Shown here piece by piece: positions 16,205 through 24,007 of a DNA stretch of 64,000 bases. The translations under genes and the position numbers were made by a program. How positions within the stretch are numbered: the first letter of the stretch is position 1; every line of letters starts with the position of its first letter. Origin of the DNA: Fluviicola chungangensis (lineage in GTDB: Bacteria > Bacteroidota > Bacteroidia > Flavobacteriales_D > Crocinitomicaceae). The stretch is from contig NZ_VLPL01000012.1 in NCBI RefSeq assembly GCF_007558725.1, positions 1 to 64,000 of the forward strand, in the 5' to 3' direction. The notes below the pieces were generated by a model. That model saw only the letters and a list, made by a program, of their open reading frames with translations. It was not told the DNA's origin and did not search any database.

Positions 16205-16768
16205 TTAGATTGTCATTATATCTTTTTCCTTCAGATCAACCAAATCATCCACTTTCTTAATGAAAACATTGGTGATATTCTGAATTTCAGTTTCTGCATC
16301 TTTGCTCATGTCTTCCGAAAGTCCATCCGCTTTCAGGCTTTTAACCATGTCCAAGGCATCTTTACGGTTATTTCGGATTCCTACTTTTGCATGTTCGCCA
16401 TCAGCCTTTGCTTTCTTTACCAAATCGCGACGGCGCTCTTCTGTTAAAAGCGGAATTTGAATGATTAGTTGTTCCCCGTTATTTTGAGGATTCAATCCAA
16501 GATTCGCATTCATAATTCCTTTGGCGATCTCGTTCAGCATGGATTTTTCAAATGCCTGAACAGTCAGCGTGCGCGCATCCATGGAATTTACGTTCCCCAC
16601 TTGTTGGAGCGGTGTCGGAGAACCATAATAATCCACCATGACTCCCGAAAGCATAGATGGTGTAGCTTTTCCAGCTCTGACTTTTGTTAATTCGTGTTCT
16701 AAATGATCTAATGATTTTGCATTCGATGACTTCAAATCATCGTAAATTAGTTCTAACTCTTCAGTCAT
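16205..16768 (-). CDS. frr: Ribosome recycling factor
   Basis: Splits post-termination 70S ribosomes with EF-G. At 187 residues it has normal length and the diagnostic stretch HELTKVRAGKATPSML near the N-terminus, then VTPLQQVGN-like (PTPLQQVGNV) and the RRDLVKKAK helix of domain I. It follows pyrH with a 26-base gap, the usual pyrH-frr order, and is followed without a gap by a small lipoprotein gene. Essential housekeeping gene; identification is secure. Confidence 0.97.
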   Translation of the reverse strand: MTEELELIYDDLKSSNAKSLDHLEHELTKVRAGKATPSMLSGVMVDYYGSPTPLQQVGNVNSMDARTLTVQAFEKSMLNEIAKGIMNANLGLNPQNNGEQLIIQIPLLTEERRRDLVKKAKADGEHAKVGIRNNRKDALDMVKSLKADGLSEDMSKDAETEIQNITNVFIKKVDDLVDLKEKDIMTI

Positions 16769-16794
16769 AATTTATCTCAATTAAATCTATCCTA

Positions 16795-17502
16795 TTAATT
16801 TTTTACAATGGTTCCCACTTGTTCACCTTCCATCAATCGTCTCAGATTTCCGGGAGTGTCCATATCGAAAACGATGATGGGCAAATCGTTCTCCATGCAC
16901 AAGGTGAAAGCCGTCATATCCATTACTTTCAATCCCCTGCTGTAAGCATCCTCGAATGTAATCACATCAAACTTCGTTGCCGTCGGATCTTTTTCAGGAT
17001 CTGCCGTATAAATTCCGTCCACGCGTGTTCCCTTCAAAATAACATCCGCATTGATCTCGATTGCTCGTAAAGATGCAGCCGAATCAGTTGTAAAATATGG
17101 ATTTCCTGTTCCAGCACCGAAGATGACCACCCGGCCTTTCTCCAAATGTCTGACAGCCCTTCTTCTTACATATGGTTCAGAGATTTCCTTCATTTCAATA
17201 GCAGATTGAAGACGAGTTTGAAGACCTGCCGATTCCAATGCAGCCTGAAGAGCCATCGAATTGATCATGGTTGCCAACATTCCCATATAATCGCCATGCG
17301 TTCGGTCCATTCCACCTTCTTCCGCCTGAACTCCTCTGAAAATGTTTCCTCCACCGATCACAATCGCAACTTCTACACCCATATCATGAATTTCTTTGAT
17401 TTGCTTTGCATAAACGCTAAGCCGTTGGTTATCAATTCCAAATTGTTTGTCTCCCATAAGAGATTCACCACTTAGTTTGAGCAGAATGCGACGGTATTTC
17501 AT
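16795..17502 (-). CDS. pyrH: UMP kinase
   Basis: Phosphorylates UMP to UDP in pyrimidine nucleotide synthesis. The 235 residues match the hexameric bacterial enzyme of the amino-acid kinase fold: KLSGESLMG (9-17), the glycine-rich IGGGNIFRG, and the C-terminal [13 protein letters not shown]. Normally it follows rpsB-tsf directly, but here a divergent DUF2007 gene lies between, and pyrH has its own perfect -7 element at 17523-17530. It is transcribed with frr. Confidence 0.97.
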   Translation of the reverse strand: MKYRRILLKLSGESLMGDKQFGIDNQRLSVYAKQIKEIHDMGVEVAIVIGGGNIFRGVQAEEGGMDRTHGDYMGMLATMINSMALQAALESAGLQTRLQSAIEMKEISEPYVRRRAVRHLEKGRVVIFGAGTGNPYFTTDSAASLRAIEINADVILKGTRVDGIYTADPEKDPTATKFDVITFEDAYSRGLKVMDMTAFTLCMENDLPIIVFDMDTPGNLRRLMEGEQVGTIVKN

Positions 17503-17522
17503 AATTATCGAAAGAAGTTGCG

Positions 17523-17530
17523 CAAATATA
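17523..17530 (-). promoter_or_regulatory. -7 promoter element for pyrH-frr
   Basis: TATATTTG on the minus strand matches TAnnTTTG exactly, 20 bases upstream of the pyrH ATG. It fits the need for a separate promoter where the usual rpsB-tsf-pyrH-frr order is interrupted. Confidence 0.55.
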
Positions 17531-17611
17531 GTGGGAATCTTTGAAGTTCGGAAAGGGAAATAGGAATTCCAGGTGAATAATTCGCTAATTTAGAAGATAA
17601 AACCAATTCGA

Positions 17612-18034
17612 ATGGGACTTCTCACTTTCAAAACATTTGACAATTCGATTGATGCTCACATTCTGAAAATCAAATTGGAAAGCGAAGGAATTACGTGCTT
17701 CCTTTTTGACGAGAACATCGTATCGGTAAATCCTCTGTATTCTCAATTGGTCGGCGGAATTAAACTGAAGATCAATGAAGAAGATCTGGCACATGCCAGG
17801 AATATTGTACTGGAGCTGGAACAAACTCCTTATACCACAGATGATGAACAGGTGATTTCCTGTCCGAAATGTGCGTCCGCCAACATTGAATCCGGTCACA
17901 AATCTATGAAGAGTGTTGGGGCCATCCTTTCTGCCATCGCCTCTTTTCTACTATTTATTTTCCCCATTTACCGGAAAGATGTTTACAAATGCCTGGATTG
18001 CGGGAATGAATTCGATTTTAGAAAAAAACAGTAG
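17612..18034 (+). CDS. DUF2007-family protein with membrane-spanning zinc ribbon
   Basis: The N-terminal 75 residues match the DUF2007 putative signal-transducing domain (FKTFDNSIDAHILKIKLESE, then VGGIKLKINEEDLAHARNIV). The C-terminal part has CPKC (about 94-97) and CLDC (about 129-132), enough for one zinc ribbon, separated by a hydrophobic segment (about 108-122) that could span the membrane. It lies on the strand opposite the translation block, divergent from pyrH and convergent with tsf, and its stop codon is embedded in a strong terminator. The 140-residue length and the split ribbon are normal for the Bacteroidota version. Function unknown. Confidence 0.8.
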   Translation: MGLLTFKTFDNSIDAHILKIKLESEGITCFLFDENIVSVNPLYSQLVGGIKLKINEEDLAHARNIVLELEQTPYTTDDEQVISCPKCASANIESGHKSMKSVGAILSAIASFLLFIFPIYRKDVYKCLDCGNEFDFRKKQ

Positions 18035-18060
18035 GCACGCAATTAATCACGTGCCTACTG
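18029..18060 (+). terminator. Rho-independent terminator overlapping the DUF2007 stop codon
   Basis: An 11-bp perfect stem, CAGTAGGCACG (18029-18039) with CGTGCCTACTG (18050-18060), is followed by TTTTT on the plus strand. The TAG stop (18032-18034) lies inside the left arm. Confidence 0.9.
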
Positions 18061-18072
18061 TTTTTACCAACA

Positions 18073-18102
18073 AAAAATCCTGCCCACACGGACAGGATTT
18101 TT
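18073..18102 (-). terminator. Terminator for the rplM-rpsI-rpsB-tsf block
   Basis: A 10-bp stem, AAAAATCCTG (18073-18082) with CAGGATTTTT (18093-18102), lies 23 bases past the tsf stop on the minus strand. The self-complementary A/T ends supply the T run, so it works in both directions. Confidence 0.85.
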
Positions 18103-18125
18103 ATATTTTCAATTTCCGATGAGGA

Positions 18126-18956
18126 TTAGCTCAAAGAGAAACGTTTGAATTCAGTAACAGTCAAACCGTTTTCAGTAGAATCAAGGAATTGCTCTACAGT
18201 TACTTTGTTATCACGGATAAATTCCTGGCTCAACAAAGTGTTTTCTTTGAAGAATTTAGTCAAACGACCCTGAGCGATTTTCTCAGCCATTTCAGCCGGT
18301 TTTCCTTCTTGGATCGCCAACTCTTTACCAACTTCGATCTCACGCTCGATAGTACGTGCATCCACTCCGTCCTTGTTCAAAGCAATCGGGTTCATTGCAG
18401 CAACCTGCATCGCAACCTGGCGACCAGCTTCCGCAACAGTTTCACCGTTTTTGTTCAACGCAACCAAAGTAGCCAATTGATTTCCCGGGTGGTTGTAAGC
18501 AACAACCGTGTCACCTTTAACAACAGCATATCCGGACAAATCCAATTTCTCTCCGATAACACCAACCTGCTCAGTAATTTTCTCCTCAACAGTTAATTTA
18601 TCGTCGTACTTCAACGCTTTCAATTCTTCGGAAGTCGCCGGCAAGTTTTTCATTGCGATATCAACCAAAGATTGTACGAAGTTGCGGTAAGTATCATTTT
18701 TCGCAACGAAATCTGTTTCACAGTTCAACGTTAACAATACACCTACCTTGTTATCTGCACTTGTTTGAGCGAAAACCAAACCTTCAGAAGCTTCGTTCTC
18801 CCCTCTTTTCGCAGCAACTTTTTGACCTTTTTTACGCAAGATATCTACAGCAGCTTCGAAATCGCCGTTTGCTTCTACCAATGCATTCTTACAGTCCATC
18901 ATACCAGCACCTGTTTGCTGGCGTAATTTGTTTACATCTGACGCAGTAATTGCCAT
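18126..18956 (-). CDS. tsf: Elongation factor Ts
   Basis: Nucleotide exchange factor for EF-Tu. The 276 residues include the N-terminal UBA-like domain with the EF-Tu contact RQQTGAGMMDCKNALVEANG (12-31) and the core motif TLNCETDFVAKND. It follows rpsB with a 67-base gap, in the conserved rpsB-tsf order. A -7-like element in that gap (18983-18990) suggests an internal promoter in addition to read-through. Two terminators close the block downstream. Confidence 0.97.
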   Translation of the reverse strand: MAITASDVNKLRQQTGAGMMDCKNALVEANGDFEAAVDILRKKGQKVAAKRGENEASEGLVFAQTSADNKVGVLLTLNCETDFVAKNDTYRNFVQSLVDIAMKNLPATSEELKALKYDDKLTVEEKITEQVGVIGEKLDLSGYAVVKGDTVVAYNHPGNQLATLVALNKNGETVAEAGRQVAMQVAAMNPIALNKDGVDARTIEREIEVGKELAIQEGKPAEMAEKIAQGRLTKFFKENTLLSQEFIRDNKVTVEQFLDSTENGLTVTEFKRFSLS

Positions 18957-18982
18957 GATTATGAATTCTTTAAATGTTTGTA

Positions 18983-18990
18983 CAAAGGTA
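18983..18990 (-). promoter_or_regulatory. -7 promoter element between rpsB and tsf
   Basis: TACCTTTG on the minus strand matches TAnnTTTG, 27 bases upstream of tsf. An imperfect hairpin (GCCCCGAC with GCCAGGGC, 18993-19014) lies just upstream. There is no TTG at -33, so promoter activity is uncertain. Confidence 0.42.
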
Positions 18991-19023
18991 TGCCCCGACT
19001 GTTATGCCAGGGCTACTTTGCTA

Positions 19024-19791
19024 TTATTCTTTTGTCTCTTCTACTTTAGCAGCTGCCTCTTCTGATGATGCAGGAGCTTCGTCTTTATCCTTCGTTGCAG
19101 TTGCTTTACGATCATCCAAACCTTCTTTGATTGAAGCGCAGATTGCATCCAGGATAATTGCAATTGATTTGGTAGCATCATCATTCGCAGGGATAGGGAA
19201 ATCTACCAAACGAGGGTCAGAATTCGTATCTACCATTGCAAATGTAGGGATACCCAAACGTTTTGCTTCAGCCAATGCGATATGCTCTTTCAAGATATCA
19301 ACGATAAAAATCGCTGCAGGTTGACGAGTCATGTCAGCAATTGAACCGAATGTTTTTTCCAGTTTGTCACGTTGACGGGTTTTGAATAAACGCTCACGCT
19401 TGTTCAATGTTTCCCAAGTACCATCCGTTTTCATTTTGTCGATAGACACCATTTTACGGATTGACTTACGTGTTGTTTGGAAATTTGTTAACATACCACC
19501 AGACCAACGCTCAGTTACGAATGGCATGTTGATCGCAGAAATACGATCTGTGATAATTTCTTTTGCTTGTTTTTTAGTAGCTACGAAAAGTACTTTTTTA
19601 CCCGACTTAGCAATTTGTTTCATTGCCGCACAAGCCTGATCAAGATGTGCAATTGTCTTATTAAGGTCAATAATGTGGATACCTTTTTTCTCGTCAAAGA
19701 TATACGGCGCCATTGCCGGGTTCCATTTTCTTTTTAAGTGTCCGAAGTGAACACCCGCTTCTAATAAACTATCAAAATTTACTTTAGACAT
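19024..19791 (-). CDS. rpsB: Small ribosomal subunit protein uS2
   Basis: The 255 residues match S2: LLEAGVHFGHLKRKWNPAM (10-28), the ATKKQA loop and MPFVTERWSGGMLTNF, with an acidic Ala/Glu-rich tail as in other Bacteroidota. It lies 135 bases downstream of rpsI on the same strand; that leader carries a stable hairpin (19836-19869) that may serve autoregulation. Read-through from rplM-rpsI is likely. Confidence 0.97.
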   Translation of the reverse strand: MSKVNFDSLLEAGVHFGHLKRKWNPAMAPYIFDEKKGIHIIDLNKTIAHLDQACAAMKQIAKSGKKVLFVATKKQAKEIITDRISAINMPFVTERWSGGMLTNFQTTRKSIRKMVSIDKMKTDGTWETLNKRERLFKTRQRDKLEKTFGSIADMTRQPAAIFIVDILKEHIALAEAKRLGIPTFAMVDTNSDPRLVDFPIPANDDATKSIAIILDAICASIKEGLDDRKATATKDKDEAPASSEEAAAKVEETKE

Positions 19792-19835
19792 ACTGTTTTT
19801 TTTTAATTGTTTACGTTCCTTAGTAATCAGCTAAA

Positions 19836-19869
19836 CAAAGGGTCCAGGCTTAGCCTAGAGGATACTTTG
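19836..19869 (-). promoter_or_regulatory. Candidate rpsB leader hairpin
   Basis: In the 135-base rpsI-rpsB gap the transcript forms TCTAGGC-TAA-GCCTGGA, seven pairs including one G-U (DNA 19843-19859), extended by an outer CAAAG/CTTTG stem (19836-19840 with 19865-19869) across an internal loop. There is no T run after it, so it is not a simple terminator. It begins about 45 bases upstream of the rpsB ATG. S2 is known to autoregulate through its leader in gamma-proteobacteria; the same role here is inferred. Confidence 0.45.
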
Positions 19870-19926
19870 TGCTTGGATACTAAACAACCCTCTTCCGTCA
19901 GTTGACGAAAGAAAATAAAATTCAAA

Positions 19927-20313
19927 TTAACGTTTAGAGAACTGGAATTTCTTACGTGCCTTCGGCTGTCCCGGTTTCTTACGCTCAACCATTCTTGGAT
20001 CACGTGTCATTAAACCTTCTGCTTTCAACAATGTTTTAAAATCTCCTGATACCTCTACCAATGCACGTGAAATTCCCAAACGGATAGCCTCCGCTTGCCC
20101 GTTGATTCCTCCTCCTGCTACATTTACTTTGATGTCGTATTGACCCAATGTATCAGTCAAGTTGAACGGCTGCTCAACTTTCCCTTGTAAAATAGCTACC
20201 GGAAAGAACTCTTTGTAATCACGTTTATTAATTGTCATCTTGCCCGTACCTTTCATCAAGTACACACGAGCAACTGAAGTTTTTCTTCTTCCTAATGCGT
20301 TTACTACTTCCAT
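19927..20313 (-). CDS. rpsI: Small ribosomal subunit protein uS9
   Basis: The 128 residues match S9: [12 protein letters not shown] near the N-terminus, [19 protein letters not shown] in the centre, and the basic C-terminal tail [18 protein letters not shown] that reaches the decoding centre. It follows rplM after 5 bases in the universal rplM-rpsI pair. Secure. Confidence 0.98.
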   Translation of the reverse strand: MEVVNALGRRKTSVARVYLMKGTGKMTINKRDYKEFFPVAILQGKVEQPFNLTDTLGQYDIKVNVAGGGINGQAEAIRLGISRALVEVSGDFKTLLKAEGLMTRDPRMVERKKPGQPKARKKFQFSKR

Positions 20314-20318
20314 ATCCG

Positions 20319-20777
20319 TTATTTATTAGCTTTTAATAAGTTAATAGCCTCAGGTTTTTGAGCCTCTTGCTTGTGATCTGCTCCAGCGTAAACCTTTACA
20401 TTTCTAAACAATTGACGACCCAAAGTATTCTTTGGCAACATCCCTTTAATCGCTTTTTCGATTACACGTTCAGGGCTGCGTTTCAATAATTCCTGCGCAG
20501 TCAATGAACGTTGTCCTCCTGGATATCCAGTGTATCGAACGTACTCTTTGTTCTCCAATTTTGTACCAGAGAACGACACTTTTGCTGCATTGATAACAAT
20601 TACGTTATCTCCACAGTCAGCGTGCGGTGTAAAGTTTGGCTTGTGTTTTCCACGTACTAACTTCGCTACCTCACTTGCCAAACGACCAACCGTGTGGCCT
20701 TCAGCATCTACCAACAACCACTTCTTATCAGCGGTTTCCTTGTTAGCAGAAACAGTTTTGTAACTTAAAGTATTCAC
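20319..20777 (-). CDS. rplM: Large ribosomal subunit protein uL13
   Basis: The 152 residues match L13, with [20 protein letters not shown] near the N-terminus, [20 protein letters not shown], and the later [16 protein letters not shown]. It is the first gene of the leftward translation block. A strong promoter (20830-20860) and a 5'-terminal hairpin precede it. Confidence 0.98.
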   Translation of the reverse strand: MNTLSYKTVSANKETADKKWLLVDAEGHTVGRLASEVAKLVRGKHKPNFTPHADCGDNVIVINAAKVSFSGTKLENKEYVRYTGYPGGQRSLTAQELLKRSPERVIEKAIKGMLPKNTLGRQLFRNVKVYAGADHKQEAQKPEAINLLKANK

Positions 20778-20805
20778 TACCTTCTATTTTTAAATAAGAC
20801 AATAT

Positions 20806-20860
20806 CCCCAAAATCCACTTTGAGGGGTGCAAAGATAGAAACTCTATTTTTTATTAACAA
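20806..20860 (-). promoter_or_regulatory. rplM promoter and 5' leader hairpin
   Basis: The minus strand has a perfect -7 element (TATCTTTG, 20830-20837) and a TTG -33 element (20858-20860) 20 bases away. Immediately downstream the transcript would fold CCC-t-CAAAG with TTTTGGGG (20806-20827, loop TGGA), very near the expected transcription start. The remaining bases 20861-21091, upstream of the next plus-strand gene, hold no gene that I can see. Confidence 0.6.
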
Positions 20861-21091
20861 GGGAATTGTAAATAAATCTGAAGTAAATGCGTTTTAAAAC
20901 CGTTCAAACCAACATTTCACACCCGATTGATCTTTTGAAGATGTGTACACAAAATTACACGAATGAGAACACACTTCCACACACCTGAAATCAAATCTTT
21001 GAAAAAAATTGCCGGACATGCAACCTTTCGTTTTTGGGTGTTGTATTAGCAACAGATTGCAATCGATTAAACCGAACTTAAAAAGTAAAAA

Positions 21092-21730
21092 ATGAAAAAC
21101 AATTCCTTTATACGATTCCTCATTGCAGGTCTGTTGATAATGTCAAGCCAGGTATATGCGCAATTGCCCGCAATCGACAGTTTGAAGCTCATCCCGGCCA
21201 ATCCGAATGCAAACGACGCTTTAACGGTTATTTGCTACACCACTTTTCCTTACGGAGGATGCAGCATCAATACCATTCATTCGGAACAACAGGGAAATGA
21301 CATTCTGCTAATGCTTGATTACAATGTCGGAATGGCCGCATATATTTGTCACAGTGTGGATACCATTTCGATACCAAATCCGGGAGCCGGTGACTTTCAG
21401 CTCATCACAACAATTACGCAACAAGAGGATATTCTTCTGGATCAAGATACGTTAGCATTCCACATTGATCCCTACCTGGGGCTTCCTGATTACACTTCAA
21501 ACAATTTCCAGGTGTATCCGAACCCCGTTGAAAACGAATTGAAGTTCACAACAAACTTTGCGGTTGAAAAACTGGAAATCTATTCCACTTCCGGGCAACG
21601 AATTCAAATATTCGAACCACTTTCTGATAACTCCCATATCGATGTATCCAACCTTGAAAAAGGGATCTATCTCGTAACCGTAAGTAGTCGCAATCAAAAC
21701 CAATTGACTCAGCGAATCATCAAACTTTAA
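21092..21730 (+). CDS. Secreted protein with T9SS sorting domain
   Basis: The 212-residue protein has a signal peptide (1-23, ending VYAQ). Residues 25-130 form a beta-rich domain with four Cys (CYTTFPYGGCS and a later ICHS), perhaps two disulfides. The C-terminal 75 residues are a type-A T9SS tail (FQVYPNPVENELKF, LEKGIYLVTV, ending KL). Predicted surface or secreted protein of unknown function. An 11-base gap separates it from a lipoprotein gene on the same strand, so the two may be co-expressed. Confidence 0.8.
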   Translation: MKNNSFIRFLIAGLLIMSSQVYAQLPAIDSLKLIPANPNANDALTVICYTTFPYGGCSINTIHSEQQGNDILLMLDYNVGMAAYICHSVDTISIPNPGAGDFQLITTITQQEDILLDQDTLAFHIDPYLGLPDYTSNNFQVYPNPVENELKFTTNFAVEKLEIYSTSGQRIQIFEPLSDNSHIDVSNLEKGIYLVTVSSRNQNQLTQRIIKL

Positions 21731-21741
21731 TCTGAAAAAGA

Positions 21742-22179
21742 ATGAAAACAATCGGTTACTGCACCCTCATTCTATTTTTGAGTCTTAACTCATTGACTGC
21801 GTGCAAAAAAGAAATCAATCACACAACTAAAAGTGATACAACCAAAAATACCATTGATGGGAAATGGTCTCTCATGCGAATATACGGGGGAATTTCCGGG
21901 GCGAATGAAGTACATGCTATCAACGAGATAACTTGGACTTTCAACACACAAACTGCCACTTTAACCGTAAACAATAACACTGGTAATTCCACTTATTATT
22001 ACTTACCTTCGGGAACATATCCATTTCAACAAGTAGCTGGTTCAACCGAAAACTACCTGGTAATTGACGCAAACGAACTGGGACAAATGACGTTCTCCGG
22101 AAATCAGTTACTCATTGATGAAAACAAAAAGTCGACCGGTGAAGGTGCCTGCGGGTTTTATTTAACACTTCAACGCTAG
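21742..22179 (+). CDS. Small lipoprotein, lipocalin-like
   Basis: The 145 residues start with a lipoprotein signal (LTAC, Cys21) and a short charged linker, then TIDGKWSLMRIYGG and beta strands with ITWTFNTQTATLTVNN and GQMTFSGNQLLID, the pattern of small lipocalin-like Bacteroidota proteins. It follows the T9SS cargo gene by 11 bases and precedes the ECF sigma gene by 30 bases, so these genes may form one transcription unit. No function can be assigned. Confidence 0.7.
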   Translation: MKTIGYCTLILFLSLNSLTACKKEINHTTKSDTTKNTIDGKWSLMRIYGGISGANEVHAINEITWTFNTQTATLTVNNNTGNSTYYYLPSGTYPFQQVAGSTENYLVIDANELGQMTFSGNQLLIDENKKSTGEGACGFYLTLQR

Positions 22180-22209
22180 AAATCACCGAAAAATTCTGTA
22201 AAATATAGA

Positions 22210-22746
22210 ATGGAAGAATACATAGAAGAATTTATCAAGGGCAATAAAAAAGCTTTTGACCGGGTGTATGAAAAATATGCCCCTTCTATGTTTGGTATCT
22301 GCATGCGTTATTCAAATTGCAGGGATGATGCCCAGGAAATCCTCCAGGAAACATTCATTAAAGTGTATGAAAACAGCGGAAAAGCAAATCCGGAATTACC
22401 ACTCGGTCCTTGGATCAAGACCATTACCATTCGCACGGCCATTAACATATTGAAACGTCAGCGAAAGCTGATACTTAAAGACGACGAAAGCTTTTTTGAA
22501 GCCCCGGCAGAAACGGATACTGAAAAAAAATCAGAGGGAAAACAGCTGGAGTTACTCAAATTACTGAACAACATGCCAGCCGGTTACCGTACGATCTTCA
22601 ATTTGTTTGTTTTGGACAACCTGACGCACAAAGAAATCGCAGAATACCTGGATATTTCGGAAGGAACTTCCAAGTCGCAATTAACAAGAGCCCGGGATTG
22701 GATTAAACACAACCTGGAAAAAAAAAGAACTGATGAAAGAGCATAA
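22210..22746 (+). CDS. ECF-type RNA polymerase sigma factor
   Basis: The 178 residues contain sigma region 2 (about 10-80; FDRVYEKYAPSMFGICMRY, then DDAQEILQETFIKVYE) and region 4 (about 118-168; GYRTIFNLFVLDNLTHKEIA and LDISEGTSKSQLTRARDWI). This is the common Bacteroidota ECF type. It overlaps the next membrane-protein gene by 14 bases, repeating the layout at 1260-2865. The partner probably controls its activity; the inducer is unknown. Confidence 0.9.
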   Translation: MEEYIEEFIKGNKKAFDRVYEKYAPSMFGICMRYSNCRDDAQEILQETFIKVYENSGKANPELPLGPWIKTITIRTAINILKRQRKLILKDDESFFEAPAETDTEKKSEGKQLELLKLLNNMPAGYRTIFNLFVLDNLTHKEIAEYLDISEGTSKSQLTRARDWIKHNLEKKRTDERA

Positions 22747-24007
22747 CGAAATAGATTGGTTGTTTCAATCTGCATTCGATGGTTTGGAATTAACTCCTGA
22801 TCCATCTGTGAAGAAAAACATTGATCAGGCCATTGCTTCCAAAAAGAAGCGCAGAAGGTTCTTGTTCATTTTCTTCCCCGTCCTTTTCGGTTTAAGCGGA
22901 TTGGCGGCAACATTATTCGGCTATCCTTTCTCTGAAAAAACCGCATCAAACAAAACGTTAACCGTGCGAAAAACATTCGCGGGAAATAAACGATCAACAA
23001 CGGTTCTTTCTGGCAAAAAAACTTCTGCCGAAAAAACTCCGCCATCTCTTTTATCTCATGCCTCATCCACTCTTCCCTCAAAAAACACTTCAAACTTTGT
23101 TCTAACCAATAATTCTGTTTCAACAGATGGAAAATTACCTCTGGAAAAACCAGGTCATGTATCAGAACAAACAGGAAGCAAGATTACAGCGAAACAGCAT
23201 ATGCCAACGGATTCTACCGAAAAAAACACAGACACGCTGAAACTTGCAGAAAATGCCAAAGACAGTATGTCGATTCCTGCAATAAACTTAACCTCCCTAT
23301 TCCCGGATTCTGTTATTAAATTGCTGTCTGCAAATCAAAGTGTCGGAAGCAATAACAATTCCCGCAAATGGTCCTTAACCGTAATAACCTATTGGGAAGG
23401 CGAGAAAAAGAGAGCTATTCCTTCCGACAACGGGCCTTTTATAGCCAACCAGAAAGAAAACGCACGTATTCATTCTTCGACCTGCTACGGAAAAATAGAA
23501 ATGAATCGCCTATTAACCAGCCATCTGGAAATACTCACAGGGCTCGGTTTTCGTTCTTCCAAAATCATTCAATACGGTTACCTGGAAAAAATAGAAATGC
23601 CAGTAAACGGTCTTACTTCAGGGGTTCCGCAACCGATTGTATTTCCTGACACCGTTCAATGGACGGAAACACAATCATTCCGGGTAAATTCCATTGTCCT
23701 GCCAATCGGTTTGGTCTACTCTTTTCCAATTGGAAATAAAATCCAATTACGCCTTTCCGGCGGCGGTGAATTTGCTTATGGGCAGTTTGCAAACAGGCAA
23801 TTAAATCCAGTCTTAAGTGCTCCGAAAGTGAATCCGTTCGGCTTTTCTGTTTGGATACGCCCGGAGCTTCAGTATTCCTTCGGAAGAGCGCAATTAGTTG
23901 GCTTTGGAACGTTTAATCAATCCATTTCCCAACAACTGAGATGGGATTTTGAACCACGCCGGAACCCCGCTTTCGGCATCGGTATGGGACTGCGTTTTTC
24001 TCTCTAA
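22733..24007 (+). CDS. Membrane protein with cytoplasmic tail and beta-barrel-like C-terminus, probable sigma partner
   Basis: The 424-residue protein has a 40-residue acidic N-terminal segment (DWLFQSAFDGLELTPDPSV) ending in a Lys/Arg cluster (KKKRRR), a single membrane span (about 43-63), a long Ser/Thr/Lys-rich linker (about 65-215), and a C-terminal domain of alternating strands (about 215-424) like small outer-membrane barrels, ending RLRFSL-like (GLRFSL). It overlaps the ECF sigma gene by 14 bases. The N-terminus could bind the sigma factor as an anti-sigma segment. Its stop directly abuts the dinB stop on the other strand, with no gap. Confidence 0.72.
   Translation: MKEHNEIDWLFQSAFDGLELTPDPSVKKNIDQAIASKKKRRRFLFIFFPVLFGLSGLAATLFGYPFSEKTASNKTLTVRKTFAGNKRSTTVLSGKKTSAEKTPPSLLSHASSTLPSKNTSNFVLTNNSVSTDGKLPLEKPGHVSEQTGSKITAKQHMPTDSTEKNTDTLKLAENAKDSMSIPAINLTSLFPDSVIKLLSANQSVGSNNNSRKWSLTVITYWEGEKKRAIPSDNGPFIANQKENARIHSSTCYGKIEMNRLLTSHLEILTGLGFRSSKIIQYGYLEKIEMPVNGLTSGVPQPIVFPDTVQWTETQSFRVNSIVLPIGLVYSFPIGNKIQLRLSGGGEFAYGQFANRQLNPVLSAPKVNPFGFSVWIRPELQYSFGRAQLVGFGTFNQSISQQLRWDFEPRRNPAFGIGMGLRFSL

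Noticed and set aside
19906-19917. CGTCAGTTGACG hairpin in the rpsI-rpsB gap
   Set aside because: Only five pairs with a two-base loop and no T run; too weak to list as a terminator, though it could add to the leader structure.
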